A stretch of 64,000 nt of DNA from Pyropia haitanensis (Eukaryota > Rhodophyta > Bangiophyceae > Bangiales > Bangiaceae): positions 1,125,501 through 1,189,500 of the forward strand of contig SDUX01000006.1 in the NCBI GenBank assembly GCA_008729055.1. The letters are read 5' to 3'. Of the stretch, positions 11,004-20,954 are shown piece after piece (the stretch's first letter is position 1; every line of letters starts with the position of its first letter). Made by a program: the position numbers and the translations under genes. The notes under the pieces are model-generated. The model was not told the DNA's origin, made no database searches, and saw only the letters and a program-made list of their open reading frames with translations.

Positions 11004-11842
11004 CTGAGGCCCGTTCGCAGAAGCGCTTCGCAGAACCCGAACAGTGCATCCCCGGGGCCCGTAGCTGCGAAAGCACGAGGCGTGCGCAGCGGCGCACGAG
11101 AAGCAGTTATGACGCCAAAGATAGAAGTATATACTCATGTTGGAATATTTAGCGTCGAAATCGGGTGTCACTTACCGGTCTACGACGAAGGCTGCTCGTC
11201 TTCTTCGCGGCAGACCAGTCGCCATGTACCCCCCGATCTGGCAGACTGCCGCTTCGGCGCATGTCATCTCTGCAGCTGCCACCACGTACGGTAGACGTGG
11301 GGTGCTTGCTTTTCCTTCCCCTCAAGTGTATATCCCTGTTACTGTCGAGGAGGTGCAGTCCCGGTACGGTGTCAACTTCGACCGCGCGATGCGGACGCCG
11401 GCAGACGCCGTACAGAACTTGGTTGCTATTTTGCGCCCTCGCCTCCCGCGCCGGGGACTATCACCGCTGTGTCGCACTGCGATCACGCTCAGGTACCTGG
11501 GCGGTGCGAAGGAACGGATGTGGCTCTTAGCAGGAGGCGCTGAGTGCTCGTTGGAATGGAAAGAGCTGACCGCGACGTCGCGCGATGCGAAGAAAAAAAA
11601 AAATGACGACTGATTGAGAACTAATTGAGTGACGCTGCAAGAATTTCAACAGTACAAATATTGCTCGCTCGCTCCAACTCTCATGCGACGCGGCGCGGCG
11701 CAGCCCGTCAACGTACGCGGAATCGCCGCGTATGTTGAGGTGCTGCGCCGCACCGCGGGGCCCCGCCGCCAGCCGCCAGCCAATAGGAACGTCGATTTGC
11801 GGGGTGCGCCTCCTGCGAACGCGGTCTGCGAACGGGCCTGAG
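11004..11842. mobile_element. Degraded DNA transposon with inverted ends and a Harbinger-like transposase fragment
   Basis: The left end (11004-11033) begins CTGAGGCCCGTTCGCAGA and ends TTCGCAG. The reverse complement of 11813-11842 reads CTCAGGCCCGTTCGCAGA...TTCGCAG, about 24 of 30 positions identical. Between the ends lies a frame with similarity to PIF/Harbinger-type transposase N-termini (next entry). The element is only 839 bp, too short for an intact autonomous copy. I found no convincing target-site duplication. Confidence 0.5.
11137..11613 (+). pseudogene. Truncated PIF/Harbinger-like transposase fragment
   Basis: 158 codons from an ATG. Around residues 70-120 the peptide reads YGVNFDRAMRTPADAVQNLV, then LRPRLPRRGLSPLCRTAITLRYLGG. 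This resembles the segment of Harbinger-type transposases in which a helical 'F..L...L.P.L' stretch precedes 'R.LS...R.AI.LRYLA.G', ahead of the catalytic DDE domain. No DDE domain follows; the frame runs into a poly-A stretch at about 11591 and stops. Codon use is unbiased, unlike host genes. The family call rests on pattern memory only. Confidence 0.4.
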
Positions 11843-12175
11843 CTGGCTTTCATCGACAGACCCGCACCTTCTTCACCACCCTCGGTTTCCCCACTCCAGC
11901 CGCTCCACCCACACCCCGTGTCGGCGCAGCAGCGTCCGTGGCGGCGGCCGCTCGACGGCGCACCCCACCACCCTCTCCTTCTCCTCCGCCCTCCGCTTCC
12001 CCCCCGCTCCCGGAGCGCCGCGGCTGCGGCCCAGCCACAACCTCCAGCGGCGTGTCCCCCCCGACCCCGCCCCCGCCGCGGCAGACGTTGCCGTCCCTGT
12101 TGCAGTTGCGGCCGCTGTCGAGGGGGAGGGCGGCAGCGGCGGGAAGCGGCGCGGCCGCCAGCCCCGACCGGCGGC

Positions 12176-12827
12176 ATGCGCGGCCCGCGGTGTGGGGCGG
12201 ACAGGAGCGACGCCGCCTCACCCCGCCGCGACACACCGGCAGCTGCGGCGGTGGCGGTGGCGTTTGCCGCGCCAGTCGGCCCGCCGGCCACGGCGCGGTG
12301 GGAGTGCCCGTGGGTGGCGGGGTCCCCCATCCCCCCTTGTCGGCGAGCCACCGCCACTGCCGCCGCCCGACCAGGAGGCGGTGGCGGCAGCGACGGTGCC
12401 AGCGGCGTCGGCGGCTGCCGCCGGGGCGCCCCCCCACCCGGTGCCGCGCCCCCCAGCGCGCGGCTGCGCAACTCTGGGGGCTTCCCGCTGCCGCCGGCCC
12501 CCCCCCCCCCCGCCACCCCCGCCGCCCGCCGCGCGATTGAGCTGCTCGGCCACTACACGCAGTTGACGCCGCGGGTGCGGCCCGGCTCGGCCGCCGCCGC
12601 TGAGACCGCCGCGCTCGTCGGCGCCGTGCCGGCCTCCCGCACGCAGGCGCAGGTGTGGAAGGGCGCCCTCTCGCGACGCGAGGCGGCGGTGCGGCGGCGG
12701 GCGCGGGCAGACGCCGCGGCCGCCGCCGCCACGGCGGCCGCCGCTCGGCGACGCGGCAGGGACAGCGGCGACGACGGCCGCCGCGTCGCGGACGCGGACG
12801 AAGCGGGTGGGAGGGACGGGTTGGCCA

Positions 12828-12876
<49 letters not shown>

Positions 12877-13918
12877 CGCTGGTGCAGTCCGTGAGCCCGC
12901 CACGGACGCGCCGCCTCGGCCACGGCGGCGACGCGGCGACGGGTATGGCCGTGACGGCGGCCTGACGCCGTCCGCGTGGGCGTCTGCGGTCGCCGCGGCG
13001 GGCGTGACGACCGCTCGCGGCGGCGCGGGCGTCAGCGCGGTCGTCAGCGCACTTGGCTTGCTCATCCGCCGCGGCGGGGGCTGGCTGCTCGCCGCGGGGC
13101 CGGGCGGGGGGGTGCCCGCCGTGGCGGCCGCGCTCGGCGTCGACGCCGCCGCGGTGGCGCGGATGGGGCCCACCACCGCGCGGCGCGCCAAGGCGGGGGT
13201 CGTCGCGGTTGAGCGCGAGCGCCGCCGCCAGTCGCGGCTGTTGCCGCCCGCGCTCGCCGCGGCGCCCGTTCCGGGCGCGCCGCCACCGTCGCCGCCGCCT
13301 CCGCCGCCGCCGTCGCCGCCACCGACGCCGCCGCCATCGCCGCCGCCGCCGCCGCTGCCGACGTCGTCGCTGCCGCCGCCGCCGTCGCCACCGCCGCCGC
13401 CGTCGCCGCCGCCGCCGCCTCTGCCGACGTCGTCGCTGCCGCCGCCGCCGTCGCCACCGTCGCAGCCGTCAGCGTTGGCGTCGCCGACGCGGCCGCTCCC
13501 CGCTGCGGGTGGGGATGCCGCGCGTGGCGGCGCGCGTGGCGGCCGCGGCCGCGTCGGCCGCGGCGGCGACGACCGCGCGTGGCGCGCCCGCTCCCGCGCC
13601 GAGGTGCTGCTCGGCGAGGCCGCGCGCGGGCGGCTGGGCCGGCGCGGCACGGCCGAGCTGGCCGCCCTCTGCGGCGGCGCGCTGCCGCCGTCGCGCCCGG
13701 CCGCCCGCCGGTGGGCAGCGCTGCTCGCCGCCCGGCGGGTGGCCGCGGGCAAGGCCGCCGCGCGCGGCCGCCGCCGTCGCGCCGTCGCGGCCGTGCGCGC
13801 GACGCGGGCGGCGGCGAGAGCGGCGGCGGCGGCGGCGGGGGGGGGATCGGGGGAGGAGCAAACGGGCGAGGTGGAGGCGGCGGGGGGGCATTGCGGCCAC
13901 GACCGCAAAGACCAGTAG
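12176..13918 (+). CDS. Hypothetical protein with three similar HTH-like modules and a Pro-rich linker
   Basis: 580 residues from the ATG at 12176; the frame stays open upstream but without a better ATG. Not recognised. Codons are strongly G/C-ending. Three segments look related. One near residues 140-185 contains ETAALVGAVPASRTQAQVWKG. One near 318-355 contains AVAAALGVDAAAVARMGPTT. One near 490-545 contains ELAALCGGALPPSRPAARRW. Each has a small-residue helix, a turn with a Gly and an S/T-R pair, then a basic helix, which is the spacing of helix-turn-helix folds. Between modules lie a Gly run encoded by GGC repeats (12831-12875) and an extensin-like Pro/Ser stretch with a duplicated LPTSSLPPPPSPP unit (13330-13460). 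A nuclear DNA-binding role is only a guess. It is convergent with the EHD gene. Confidence 0.5.
12831..12875. repeat. GGC trinucleotide run inside a coding region
   Basis: About fifteen uninterrupted GGC units encode a poly-Gly linker in the hypothetical protein at 12176-13918. Confidence 0.85.
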
Positions 13919-14268
13919 GTGAGGACCGGTGGGGCGGGGGGGGGGGGGGGGGAGGTTGGCAACGGGCGTGGCGCACTCGACGGGGCCTGCCGTTTCCTGT
14001 ACAAGGCGCATCTCTCGATTGCGTGGCGCACCCGCGGCGCTCGCGTGGCACCCAACCATACCGGCGCCGCCGGAGCGTGCTCGGCCCGCCGCACCCGCGC
14101 TGGCGCACGCGCGGCGTGTGCGCCGCTCTCGCCCCAAAGCGCGCCCCACCGCCCCCACCCCACTCCCCCTCCCCCCTCCCGCTCCCTCCCCCTCCGTGCT
14201 CCCCCTTTCCTCTCACCCCCCCCCTCATGCCGCCCCACCCTGTCGCGCCCGCGTCGCCGGCGGCAACG
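13919..14268. other. Convergent intergenic region
   Basis: 3' regions of the HTH-like gene (+) and the EHD gene (-). It includes a G run near 13936-13952 and pyrimidine-rich sequence. No gene seen. Confidence 0.55.
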
Positions 14269-15972
14269 TCAAAACAGCAGCGGCCGCTTACTTGGCGGCA
14301 CCAGCGCCCGCGGCAGCACGTTTGGCACCGACGTCGCGCCGTGCACCCGCGCCGACGACATGAGGTGCATGGCGAGCGCAAACTCCTCCGCGTCCAGCGC
14401 GCCGTCCGCGTCAATGTCCGACAGGTCCCAGACGGCCTTAAGGGTGGCCATCGGCAGGCCGCTCTCCAGCATCGTCGACCGCGCAGCGGCGCCCGACACG
14501 CGCGGCGGCTCGCCCGCCGCGCCAATCGCGATAAACACGTTGTCCCACTTGGCCTTTTCCACCGAGTCCACCACCCATGGCACGCCGTCGTCGCCGCCGC
14601 CGCCGCCGCCATCGCGGCCATCGTCGGGCGCAAAAGGGTTGGCGCCCGCCGCCACCGGCGCCATCCCCGCGTCCAGCGCCCCCCCGGACGCATCCTCCTG
14701 CATCGTGGCCAGCAGCGCGGGGATGTCCCGCGACAGCGCGCCGTCCATGGCCTCCACCAGCCGGCGGGAGAGCTTGGGGAAGGACGCCAAGTCGTGGGCG
14801 GTGGCGCCCGCGCTGAACCGGGCGGGCTTGGGGAAGTCCCCCACCGCCAGCCCGTTGGCGCGCTGTACCTTGGAGAACTCTTGCGGCAGCCGCGCGAGCA
14901 GCTTGGCCTGCTTCTCCTTGTGGCCATAAAAGTAGGGCATCTGGTCCCGGAGGTGTGAGCACAGAAGCGCGTGCACTTTGACCAGCCGTGCGCGCTTGAC
15001 AAGCTCGTTGACCCGCCGCACCGCCGCGTTGCGCGGCAGGGAGCGGAGGTCGGCGAGCAGGTCGGCCTTTTCGGCATTGAAGAGGTCCGCGTTGGAGGCG
15101 CCCGCCTCCGCGAGCGGCTGGTCCCAAAACGACCCAATGTACACGCGGAGGACCTCAGGGGAGCGGACCACTTTGCCCAGTGACCACATGAGCGCCCCGT
15201 ACACGCGAAGCATCTTTTGGGGGTCGATACTGTCCGCTTTGTTGAGGATGATACGAATCTTGTCGTCGTGGCCTTTGAGGGCCTCGAGGACGCGCTTCAG
15301 CTCGTCCGAGATGTCCAGTTTGTGCGCATCAAACAGCACCAGGATGCGGTCGGCGCGGCCAGCAAACCACTCAATGACCGCCTCGACGTCGTAGCCCCGC
15401 TCGATGCGGTTCTTCTCGCCCGAAAGAATGCCCGGCGTGTCGATGAAGCTGATGGCATCAAGGATGGGGGACGGCAGCTCGGCCACCTCAAAGCGGTTGA
15501 GGAAAGCAGTGCCAAACTTCGTCAGCCCCGTAAACGGCCGCGCCGCGTCCACCGCCGCGGCGTTGCCCGGAATGGTCCGCTCCACCCGCCCCGCGGTGAT
15601 GGCGTGGAACTTGTCCGTGGACGGCTCCACCGACACCCGCTGGCCCGGAAAGTCCCGCTCGAGGAGGTACCGGATGAAGGAGGTCTTGCCGACCGAATAC
15701 TGGCCGATGAGGACCACCAGCGGCGCCGAGTCAAAGTCCCCGGGCGACATCTCTGACGAGTAGAAGGAGGGGAAGGCAAACTGTGACTCGAGCGGCTTGA
15801 TCTTGGCCATGTAAATGTCCTTGAGTGAGTCCATCATGGCCGCGTGTCGCTCCCGCCGCGCCTTGACCGCGGGGTCAGAGAAGAAGGCGGTGGAGGAGGC
15901 GGGCGGTGGGCCCTTGCCCACAGAAGGGGCAGAGGGCCCCATGGCGTGGCTGTGTCGGTTTCGGTTGGACAT
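14269..15972 (-). CDS. EH-domain-containing dynamin-like ATPase (EHD family)
   Basis: 567 residues, single exon, ATG at 15972. EHD proteins bind ATP, oligomerise on membranes and tubulate them during endocytic recycling. The G domain has the P-loop GQYSVGKTS (90-98), DTPGILSGEKNR (178 onward) and NKAD (244-247). The N-terminal helix DSLKDIYMAKIKPLE and DSAPLVVLIGQYSVGKTSFI are typical of the family. An internal ANPF motif near residue 445, as in other EHDs, can bind EH domains. The C-terminal EH domain holds an EF-hand, DIDADGALDAEEF (519-531), then ALAMHLM. Length is slightly above the usual 530-550 because of an N-terminal extension and a Gly/Asp linker. The frame is clean. Confidence 0.95.
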   Translation of the reverse strand: MSNRNRHSHAMGPSAPSVGKGPPPASSTAFFSDPAVKARRERHAAMMDSLKDIYMAKIKPLESQFAFPSFYSSEMSPGDFDSAPLVVLIGQYSVGKTSFIRYLLERDFPGQRVSVEPSTDKFHAITAGRVERTIPGNAAAVDAARPFTGLTKFGTAFLNRFEVAELPSPILDAISFIDTPGILSGEKNRIERGYDVEAVIEWFAGRADRILVLFDAHKLDISDELKRVLEALKGHDDKIRIILNKADSIDPQKMLRVYGALMWSLGKVVRSPEVLRVYIGSFWDQPLAEAGASNADLFNAEKADLLADLRSLPRNAAVRRVNELVKRARLVKVHALLCSHLRDQMPYFYGHKEKQAKLLARLPQEFSKVQRANGLAVGDFPKPARFSAGATAHDLASFPKLSRRLVEAMDGALSRDIPALLATMQEDASGGALDAGMAPVAAGANPFAPDDGRDGGGGGGDDGVPWVVDSVEKAKWDNVFIAIGAAGEPPRVSGAAARSTMLESGLPMATLKAVWDLSDIDADGALDAEEFALAMHLMSSARVHGATSVPNVLPRALVPPSKRPLLF

Positions 15973-16794
15973 GAGGCGAGGGTCGATAGGGCACCGGGGT
16001 GGGCCCAGCAGTCAGACGGCGACCAGGGAGCGCCGCAGCGGCCAGAGTTGGCGGGGCGTTGACCCCACGAGGTGGTGATGGGGGGGAGCGGGGTTGGCCA
16101 GCCCCTAGAGCCCTGGCCGTGCACAGGCCCGCTACAGCAGGCGTTGGTCAGCTACCAATTGCCGTCCACCGATGCGGGGACGCCCGAGCACTGGCGAGCG
16201 CCCGGGGGACGTTGCGCCGAACGCGCTGCCTTGCTCGCCGGCAGCAGCGGCGAAGGTGGGTGGCGCCCGAGTCGTCGTGGGAGTCTCCTGCGTGGGCACC
16301 AGGGAAGCAAATTCGTCCGCTGCTGCTGTCGCCGTCCGAGGGGAGACGCTTGGGTGGAGCAGGCAGGGAGGTCCGTCTCGGCCGTTGCAGCGCGGCAGCG
16401 GTGCCCCCCACGGCCGCGCAGAGCGAGCCACCCGCACCGCTGGCCAGGCGCGTCCCGCATCGCCGCAGCCTTGGCAGTCCGCGTGCCACTGCGGTGCACA
16501 ATGTGTCAGTTTCTTTGGACAGTCAGACTTTTTTGGCTGCAAGATGTGTCTGGGTCTGTATCCCATGTGCCACGTGGACGAAAAAGCACTGAGTTCATGT
16601 CTTCAAAACGCATCCATATAGCGGTAAAGTCAGTGACATTTATTGGTTTTGACTCCAACTGTGGTCGAAACGACCGGACGATGGACTCAGTACGAACAAC
16701 AGAGGCGTGCCCAGGTGCGTCTGTGGCACGCATACTCACGGATACATAATTCTCTCGAAATTAATCACTGCCACACAGAAATACATATTCAGTA
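15973..16794. other. Intergenic, 5' side of the EHD gene
   Basis: No credible gene. GC falls from about 16500 onward. The promoter of the EHD gene should lie at its left edge. Confidence 0.5.
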
Positions 16795-16876
16795 GCACCT
16801 TCGGTCTAGTGGTAGAATACGTGCTTGTCACGCACGAGACCCGGGTTCGATAACTTCGAATGTCCCGGAAGGCGCA
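16795..16876 (+). tRNA. tRNA-Asp (GUC) with an 11-nt insertion in the T loop
   Basis: Acceptor strand GCACCTT (16795-16801) pairs with AAGGCGC (16869-16875) except one A-C mismatch. The A box reads GGTCTAGTGG. The anticodon arm is CGTGC-TTGTCAC-GCACG (16820-16836), giving anticodon GTC (16827-16829). The variable region is AGAC, the T stem is CCGGG/CCCGG (16841-16845 and 16864-16868), and the discriminator is A. The T loop is 18 nt instead of 7; removing AACTTCGAATG (16852-16862) restores a standard TTCGATT loop. The insert can pair (TTCGA with TCGAA), extending the T arm. TTTT follows at 16902-16905 as a possible Pol III stop. The D stem is weak. It is either an intron-bearing tRNA or a decayed copy. 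Confidence 0.65.
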
Positions 16877-17710
16877 TCTGATTGGAAATAACGATTTAAA
16901 GTTTTGCCTCACCAAATTTATTGGTGTCCGTCTGTCGCCGTCAGCGCTACAACTGTGTACATCATCGGCACGTGCCTGCCGCACATCTCTCTGTCAAGCT
17001 GCGACTCGGTACCGACGCTGTTGTGCTCCCCGTAACGCAGACAGGCCGTAGACAAGCACGGTGAGTGCGCCCCTCACGACCGTTGTGCTGCGCACAGCAG
17101 TCCGTTTGCTGTGGCGTGTTTGGCTTTTTGGTAGTGTCTCGCCGCGGGGCAAAACGCAGCCGGACTCGGCTGACCGTGTCGCCTGAGGTAAGAGCGCTGC
17201 AGTGGCGGCGCAGCAGCACTTATGCGGACATGGCTGGCGATAGGACGGAAGCCTGAACCTGATGAGTAGGGAAAAACTCACCACTCAGATCACCACACGG
17301 GCTGGACGCGAGTGCTACACACCACACCGTCCCAGGCCACAACGGTCATCACGGTCACCTGTGTTAAGACACGCGCGCAACGCGGGCAAGAGGTTTGTTG
17401 CACCCTATTTTTTGTCTTTTTTTTCTTTTATGCTCTCACCCACACCCAGTGGTCACCGCGACACGAGGAAGGCACGCCAATCTATGTGCAAAACAGTCGC
17501 GCGGCGACCAAATCCCTCCCCCCACTTCCCTCTCACATCCAAACGCATTCGGCTTGCTCTCACCCATGCAACACGTCAAGGCAGCAACCGTCGGCAGCAG
17601 CGCTGCACAGCGCGGGGCCGCTGGCACAAACAAAGGGCGCTCCCAGCACAAACAATAGGAAGACCATACGTAGACAGACAGGCCTAGCCCGATAGGGGTG
17701 GCAGCACGGA
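16877..17710. other. Intergenic, lower GC
   Basis: Apart from the T run at 16902-16905 and a pyrimidine-rich tract near 17400-17440, I see no gene or repeat. It contains the 3' side of the PI4K-like gene. Confidence 0.5.
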
Positions 17711-20119
17711 TCAGGCAGCAGCGGTGCCTAGGGTGCGGCGGTTTGACGATGCCGCCTTGCGGCGGCGCTCCCGGCGGTCAAGCACGCGCAGGATGCGCGC
17801 GTGCATGAGGCGCTGGGCCACCTGCATCTCGTAAGCAACCTCGGACGCAGCCAGGATCTTGTCTGCACTCGGCTGGAGGCAATCTTGCCCGACGGACCGA
17901 GGGAGTGACGGCGGCGACGGCGGCGCCTCCACCGCCTCCGCCATGACCCCAAACGGCTCTGCCTCCGTGTCCTCCAAAATAAACATGCCCCCGTGACCGC
18001 CGTGCGACGAGTCCACCCGAGAGGGTGGCGGGCTGCTCGCCTCCTCATCCTCTGCGTCACCACCCAGCAGGGACCCAAGAAGCCGGTCTCGCCGCTGCTG
18101 GGTCACCGCCTCCGCCTCCATCGCAATGACCTCCAGAGGGGAGCGCTCATTCTCAGGCTGCCGCGAAAAAACCATCTCCCCAATCTCCCGCAGCGTCAGC
18201 CCCGCACCAATGCCAAGCTTGACGAGCAGCGTGCCATACCGCAGGGCGCGCAGGGAGCCCTCACGCAGCCCATTGTCCGTCTCGCGTTGAAGCATGGTCG
18301 CGTCGCGGCTCCCATCCAGGCGAGACGCATACGCAGCGACCGCGGGACTCACAGGCTCAGACGCCAACGGCCAGTCCATCCACACCGGCCACGGTGCAGC
18401 ACGGACACCCGCAGGCAAGATGTAGCCGTGATCAATGGGGGCAACGCCCATCTTTGAGCGAGGGCCGCCTGGAGACTTGGTGACCAGCAGGTTGCCGCCG
18501 TGGCGATCAAAGTTGAGCGTCCGCAGGTCAAACAGCGCGACACGGTGCACGCCCTCCGTGTTCAACACACTTGGCCCGTAGTCGTCGGCGTCGCCCACAT
18601 TGGGCACAAACACCTGCAGGGCGCCGACTTCATTGCGCACCTGCGACGAGGAGCTGCCCGTGCCAAGGCTGCCGTCAGAGCTGTAGCCGTCATCAAAGTC
18701 GTCACAGTCATCCCCGTCGTCAAACGGTACATCGAGGGTGGCCCAGGGAGAGGTACTAAACGAGACGGGAGCGGCCGACGACAGGGACTTGCCTAGGTCG
18801 CAGTGGCCTACCAGGTCCGGCAGCTCAGGCAGGACGTTCCGCGACCCAATCCGGTTCAGCCGAGCGTTGCCGTGCTGTACGATGTTGGCCCCCCGGCAAT
18901 GCTGATGCACCTGCCCGTCAAAGCGTCGGCGCTCCCGTGGCGACGCGGCATCGTCGCAAAAGAAGCAGCAGCGGGCCAGGGCGGTCTGCGGGACGCCAGC
19001 AAAACGCCCGTGGTCCAATAGGTACGCCGCCACCTCCTTGGCGGCGCCTTCGCCCTTGACAAACAGCCCCTTGCGGTGGCTGACACGTGCACGTGGCACA
19101 GACGCCAGGCCCAGGGAGAAGTCCTCCGGCCACGAGCCATGATGCTCCGACTCGTACGTGACAGGTGAGAGCAGCGGCAGCGACGGATCGACATCCTCCA
19201 GAGGAACATCTCCAGACACGCCCGCCACGTCTGACGGCTCCTCATCGGTGGGCTTAAACACTCCCACCACCGCTCCAGAACGGGCGCCCCGAATAAGGTA
19301 CGTGCCGCTGACGCCCGCCCGAGATGGCCGCTCCGTTTGCACCGTCCCGACCGACGCGTCGTCCGCCACCGATGCCAGCTCAGTAAAGTTGACGTCGTCC
19401 GCGTCAAAGTACAGGCGCCGCAGGCGCCGCTGCTCCAGTGCCTCTCCCACCGTCACATTCGGCTCTGCCTCCCCCGCAACAGATCGCAGCGGCAACGGCG
19501 ACAGCACAGGTGATGGCAGTGGCGACGAGGTTGTGGCGCTCGCCTGCAACGTCAGCTCAGGCGGCGGGGACCGTGCGAGCGCAGACGATTGCCAGCGCAA
19601 CGCCGACGACAGGAGCTGAACAGAGGGCGTGGGTGAGCTGGGTATCCCACGACGGCGGCGGCCGTCGTTCAACCGTCGATGCCCATTGGGCATTGACGAC
19701 GGCGGGGACCATGATGAGGCGGTGAGCGGGGACGTCGGGCTCAGCGGGGTCAGCGGAATGGCTTCCGACGCCGCATGGCGAAGGAGGTCATGTCCACCAG
19801 GTACAGAAGAAGCCACCGACTGCACCGATGGCAACCGTCCTGAAGAAGCACCCACCGTCGACAGACCCAACGCGGTCGGCGAGACTCGGTTGGGCACACA
19901 GATAGGCACCGCCACGGCAGCAGAGGTCATTGCCGCAGACGACATCAGCGGGGGGGGCACGGCCACAAAAGACGACGGCAATGAAGAGCGTGGCCTACGA
20001 CGGGTACTCCCGGTAACAGGTTGGCCACCGCTGGTCGTCGTGGGGGATGCGGGGGCGGGCGACGACGCTGAGCGAGCACGCCTCGTGGTGGGTGGGTGCA
20101 TTCGGGTCGGCAGCAGCAT
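17711..20119 (-). CDS. Type II phosphatidylinositol 4-kinase gamma-like protein
   Basis: 802 residues, single exon, ATG at 20119. The first 220 residues are Ser/Pro/Thr-rich and without domains; the kinase domain follows. Diagnostic segments: GTYLIRGARSG then VVGVFKPTDEEP (lysine 289, nucleotide-binding), KEVAAYLLDHGRFAGVP, VALFDLRTLNFDRHGGNLLV (catalytic Asp in DRHGGN) and PIDHGYILP. This order is that of plant PI4K-gamma proteins, some of which phosphorylate proteins more than lipids. No ubiquitin-like domain, present in some plant members, is visible. An acidic insert (DDGDDCDDFDDGY) lies between the lobes. The C-terminal tail is basic. Base composition is less extreme than in neighbours, there are no long G/C runs, and the frame is clean. 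Confidence 0.9.
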   Translation of the reverse strand: MLLPTRMHPPTTRRARSASSPAPASPTTTSGGQPVTGSTRRRPRSSLPSSFVAVPPPLMSSAAMTSAAVAVPICVPNRVSPTALGLSTVGASSGRLPSVQSVASSVPGGHDLLRHAASEAIPLTPLSPTSPLTASSWSPPSSMPNGHRRLNDGRRRRGIPSSPTPSVQLLSSALRWQSSALARSPPPELTLQASATTSSPLPSPVLSPLPLRSVAGEAEPNVTVGEALEQRRLRRLYFDADDVNFTELASVADDASVGTVQTERPSRAGVSGTYLIRGARSGAVVGVFKPTDEEPSDVAGVSGDVPLEDVDPSLPLLSPVTYESEHHGSWPEDFSLGLASVPRARVSHRKGLFVKGEGAAKEVAAYLLDHGRFAGVPQTALARCCFFCDDAASPRERRRFDGQVHQHCRGANIVQHGNARLNRIGSRNVLPELPDLVGHCDLGKSLSSAAPVSFSTSPWATLDVPFDDGDDCDDFDDGYSSDGSLGTGSSSSQVRNEVGALQVFVPNVGDADDYGPSVLNTEGVHRVALFDLRTLNFDRHGGNLLVTKSPGGPRSKMGVAPIDHGYILPAGVRAAPWPVWMDWPLASEPVSPAVAAYASRLDGSRDATMLQRETDNGLREGSLRALRYGTLLVKLGIGAGLTLREIGEMVFSRQPENERSPLEVIAMEAEAVTQQRRDRLLGSLLGGDAEDEEASSPPPSRVDSSHGGHGGMFILEDTEAEPFGVMAEAVEAPPSPPSLPRSVGQDCLQPSADKILAASEVAYEMQVAQRLMHARILRVLDRRERRRKAASSNRRTLGTAAA

Positions 20120-20954
20120 GGAGCGTCAAAACCGGTCCTTCTCGCCCGCAACACGTGCTGCACCGCCGAAGCGGTGTAGCAGGTTTGGCGGTGCCGCCTA
20201 AATGCTCATGGTAAGGCGGTGATCCGCGCAAAGATTCCGAGCACAGCGCAGCAGCGGTGCACCCGGCGAGGGCCACGCCGACCCAACCCACCAAGCCGGG
20301 CCAGGAGGTGGGACACGGACGGTGGGCAGAACGGGAGCGGGGGCGGGGAGGCCTCCTCGTCCGTCGCAGACGCGACGGCTCAGCCTCACCGCAAGGGGGT
20401 GCCGCGCCAGCGCACAGGGGGGGCCAAGCGCACCCACCCGGTGCGGACAAGGGCCACAGCGCGCCGGTATGAGTCACCGCGGCACGGTCGGTGTGGTCGG
20501 GTGTACCAGTGCCAGAGGGAGAGCACCACGAGCACTGGGGATGGCGGCTCCAAGACGGACCAGGTCCCGGCAGCGGCCTAGACAGCACCACGGATCTGCG
20601 CGAACGTCCCTCAAGCACAGTCGTGCAACCGGTAGGCGTCGGGAGGGGGACACCCGACACACCACGACACGCTCGCTTGCAATACAAAAAGATACAACGA
20701 TTCAACGACGAAGGGAAGCGCCAACGTCGACCGCCGCTGCACGTGCTGGCGCCACCTCCAGCGCGACAGGGACGACAAAAAAAAAAAAAATACGGACGTG
20801 CACCAGCCCACCCAGACAGCACGACAGAGCTCCCCGCCCCGACGCCGGCGTGCGTGTGCGCTTCGGCCCGCCCCAAACCACCACACACAGACGCCGCCGC
20901 GTCACACCGGGGTGGTGCTGGTCGGGCGGAGGGAGATAGGGCGCGACACGCCAA
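20120..20954. other. Intergenic region between PI4K and a small hypothetical gene
   Basis: No supported gene. Only a poly-A run near 20777-20790 stands out. Confidence 0.5.

Larger units (their letters stand above)
10592..12175. other. Intergenic, lower-GC, transposon-bearing
   Basis: Divergent space between eS1 (-) and the next plus-strand gene. Both promoters should lie in it. Much of it (11004-11842) is occupied by a degraded inverted-repeat element listed separately. The rest, 10592-11003 and 11843-12175, shows nothing I can name. Confidence 0.5.

Noticed and set aside
12553..14238. Minus-strand open frame opposite the HTH-like gene
   Set aside because: Ala/Pro/Ser filler with no domain; the plus-strand frame has the repeated modules and a better start.
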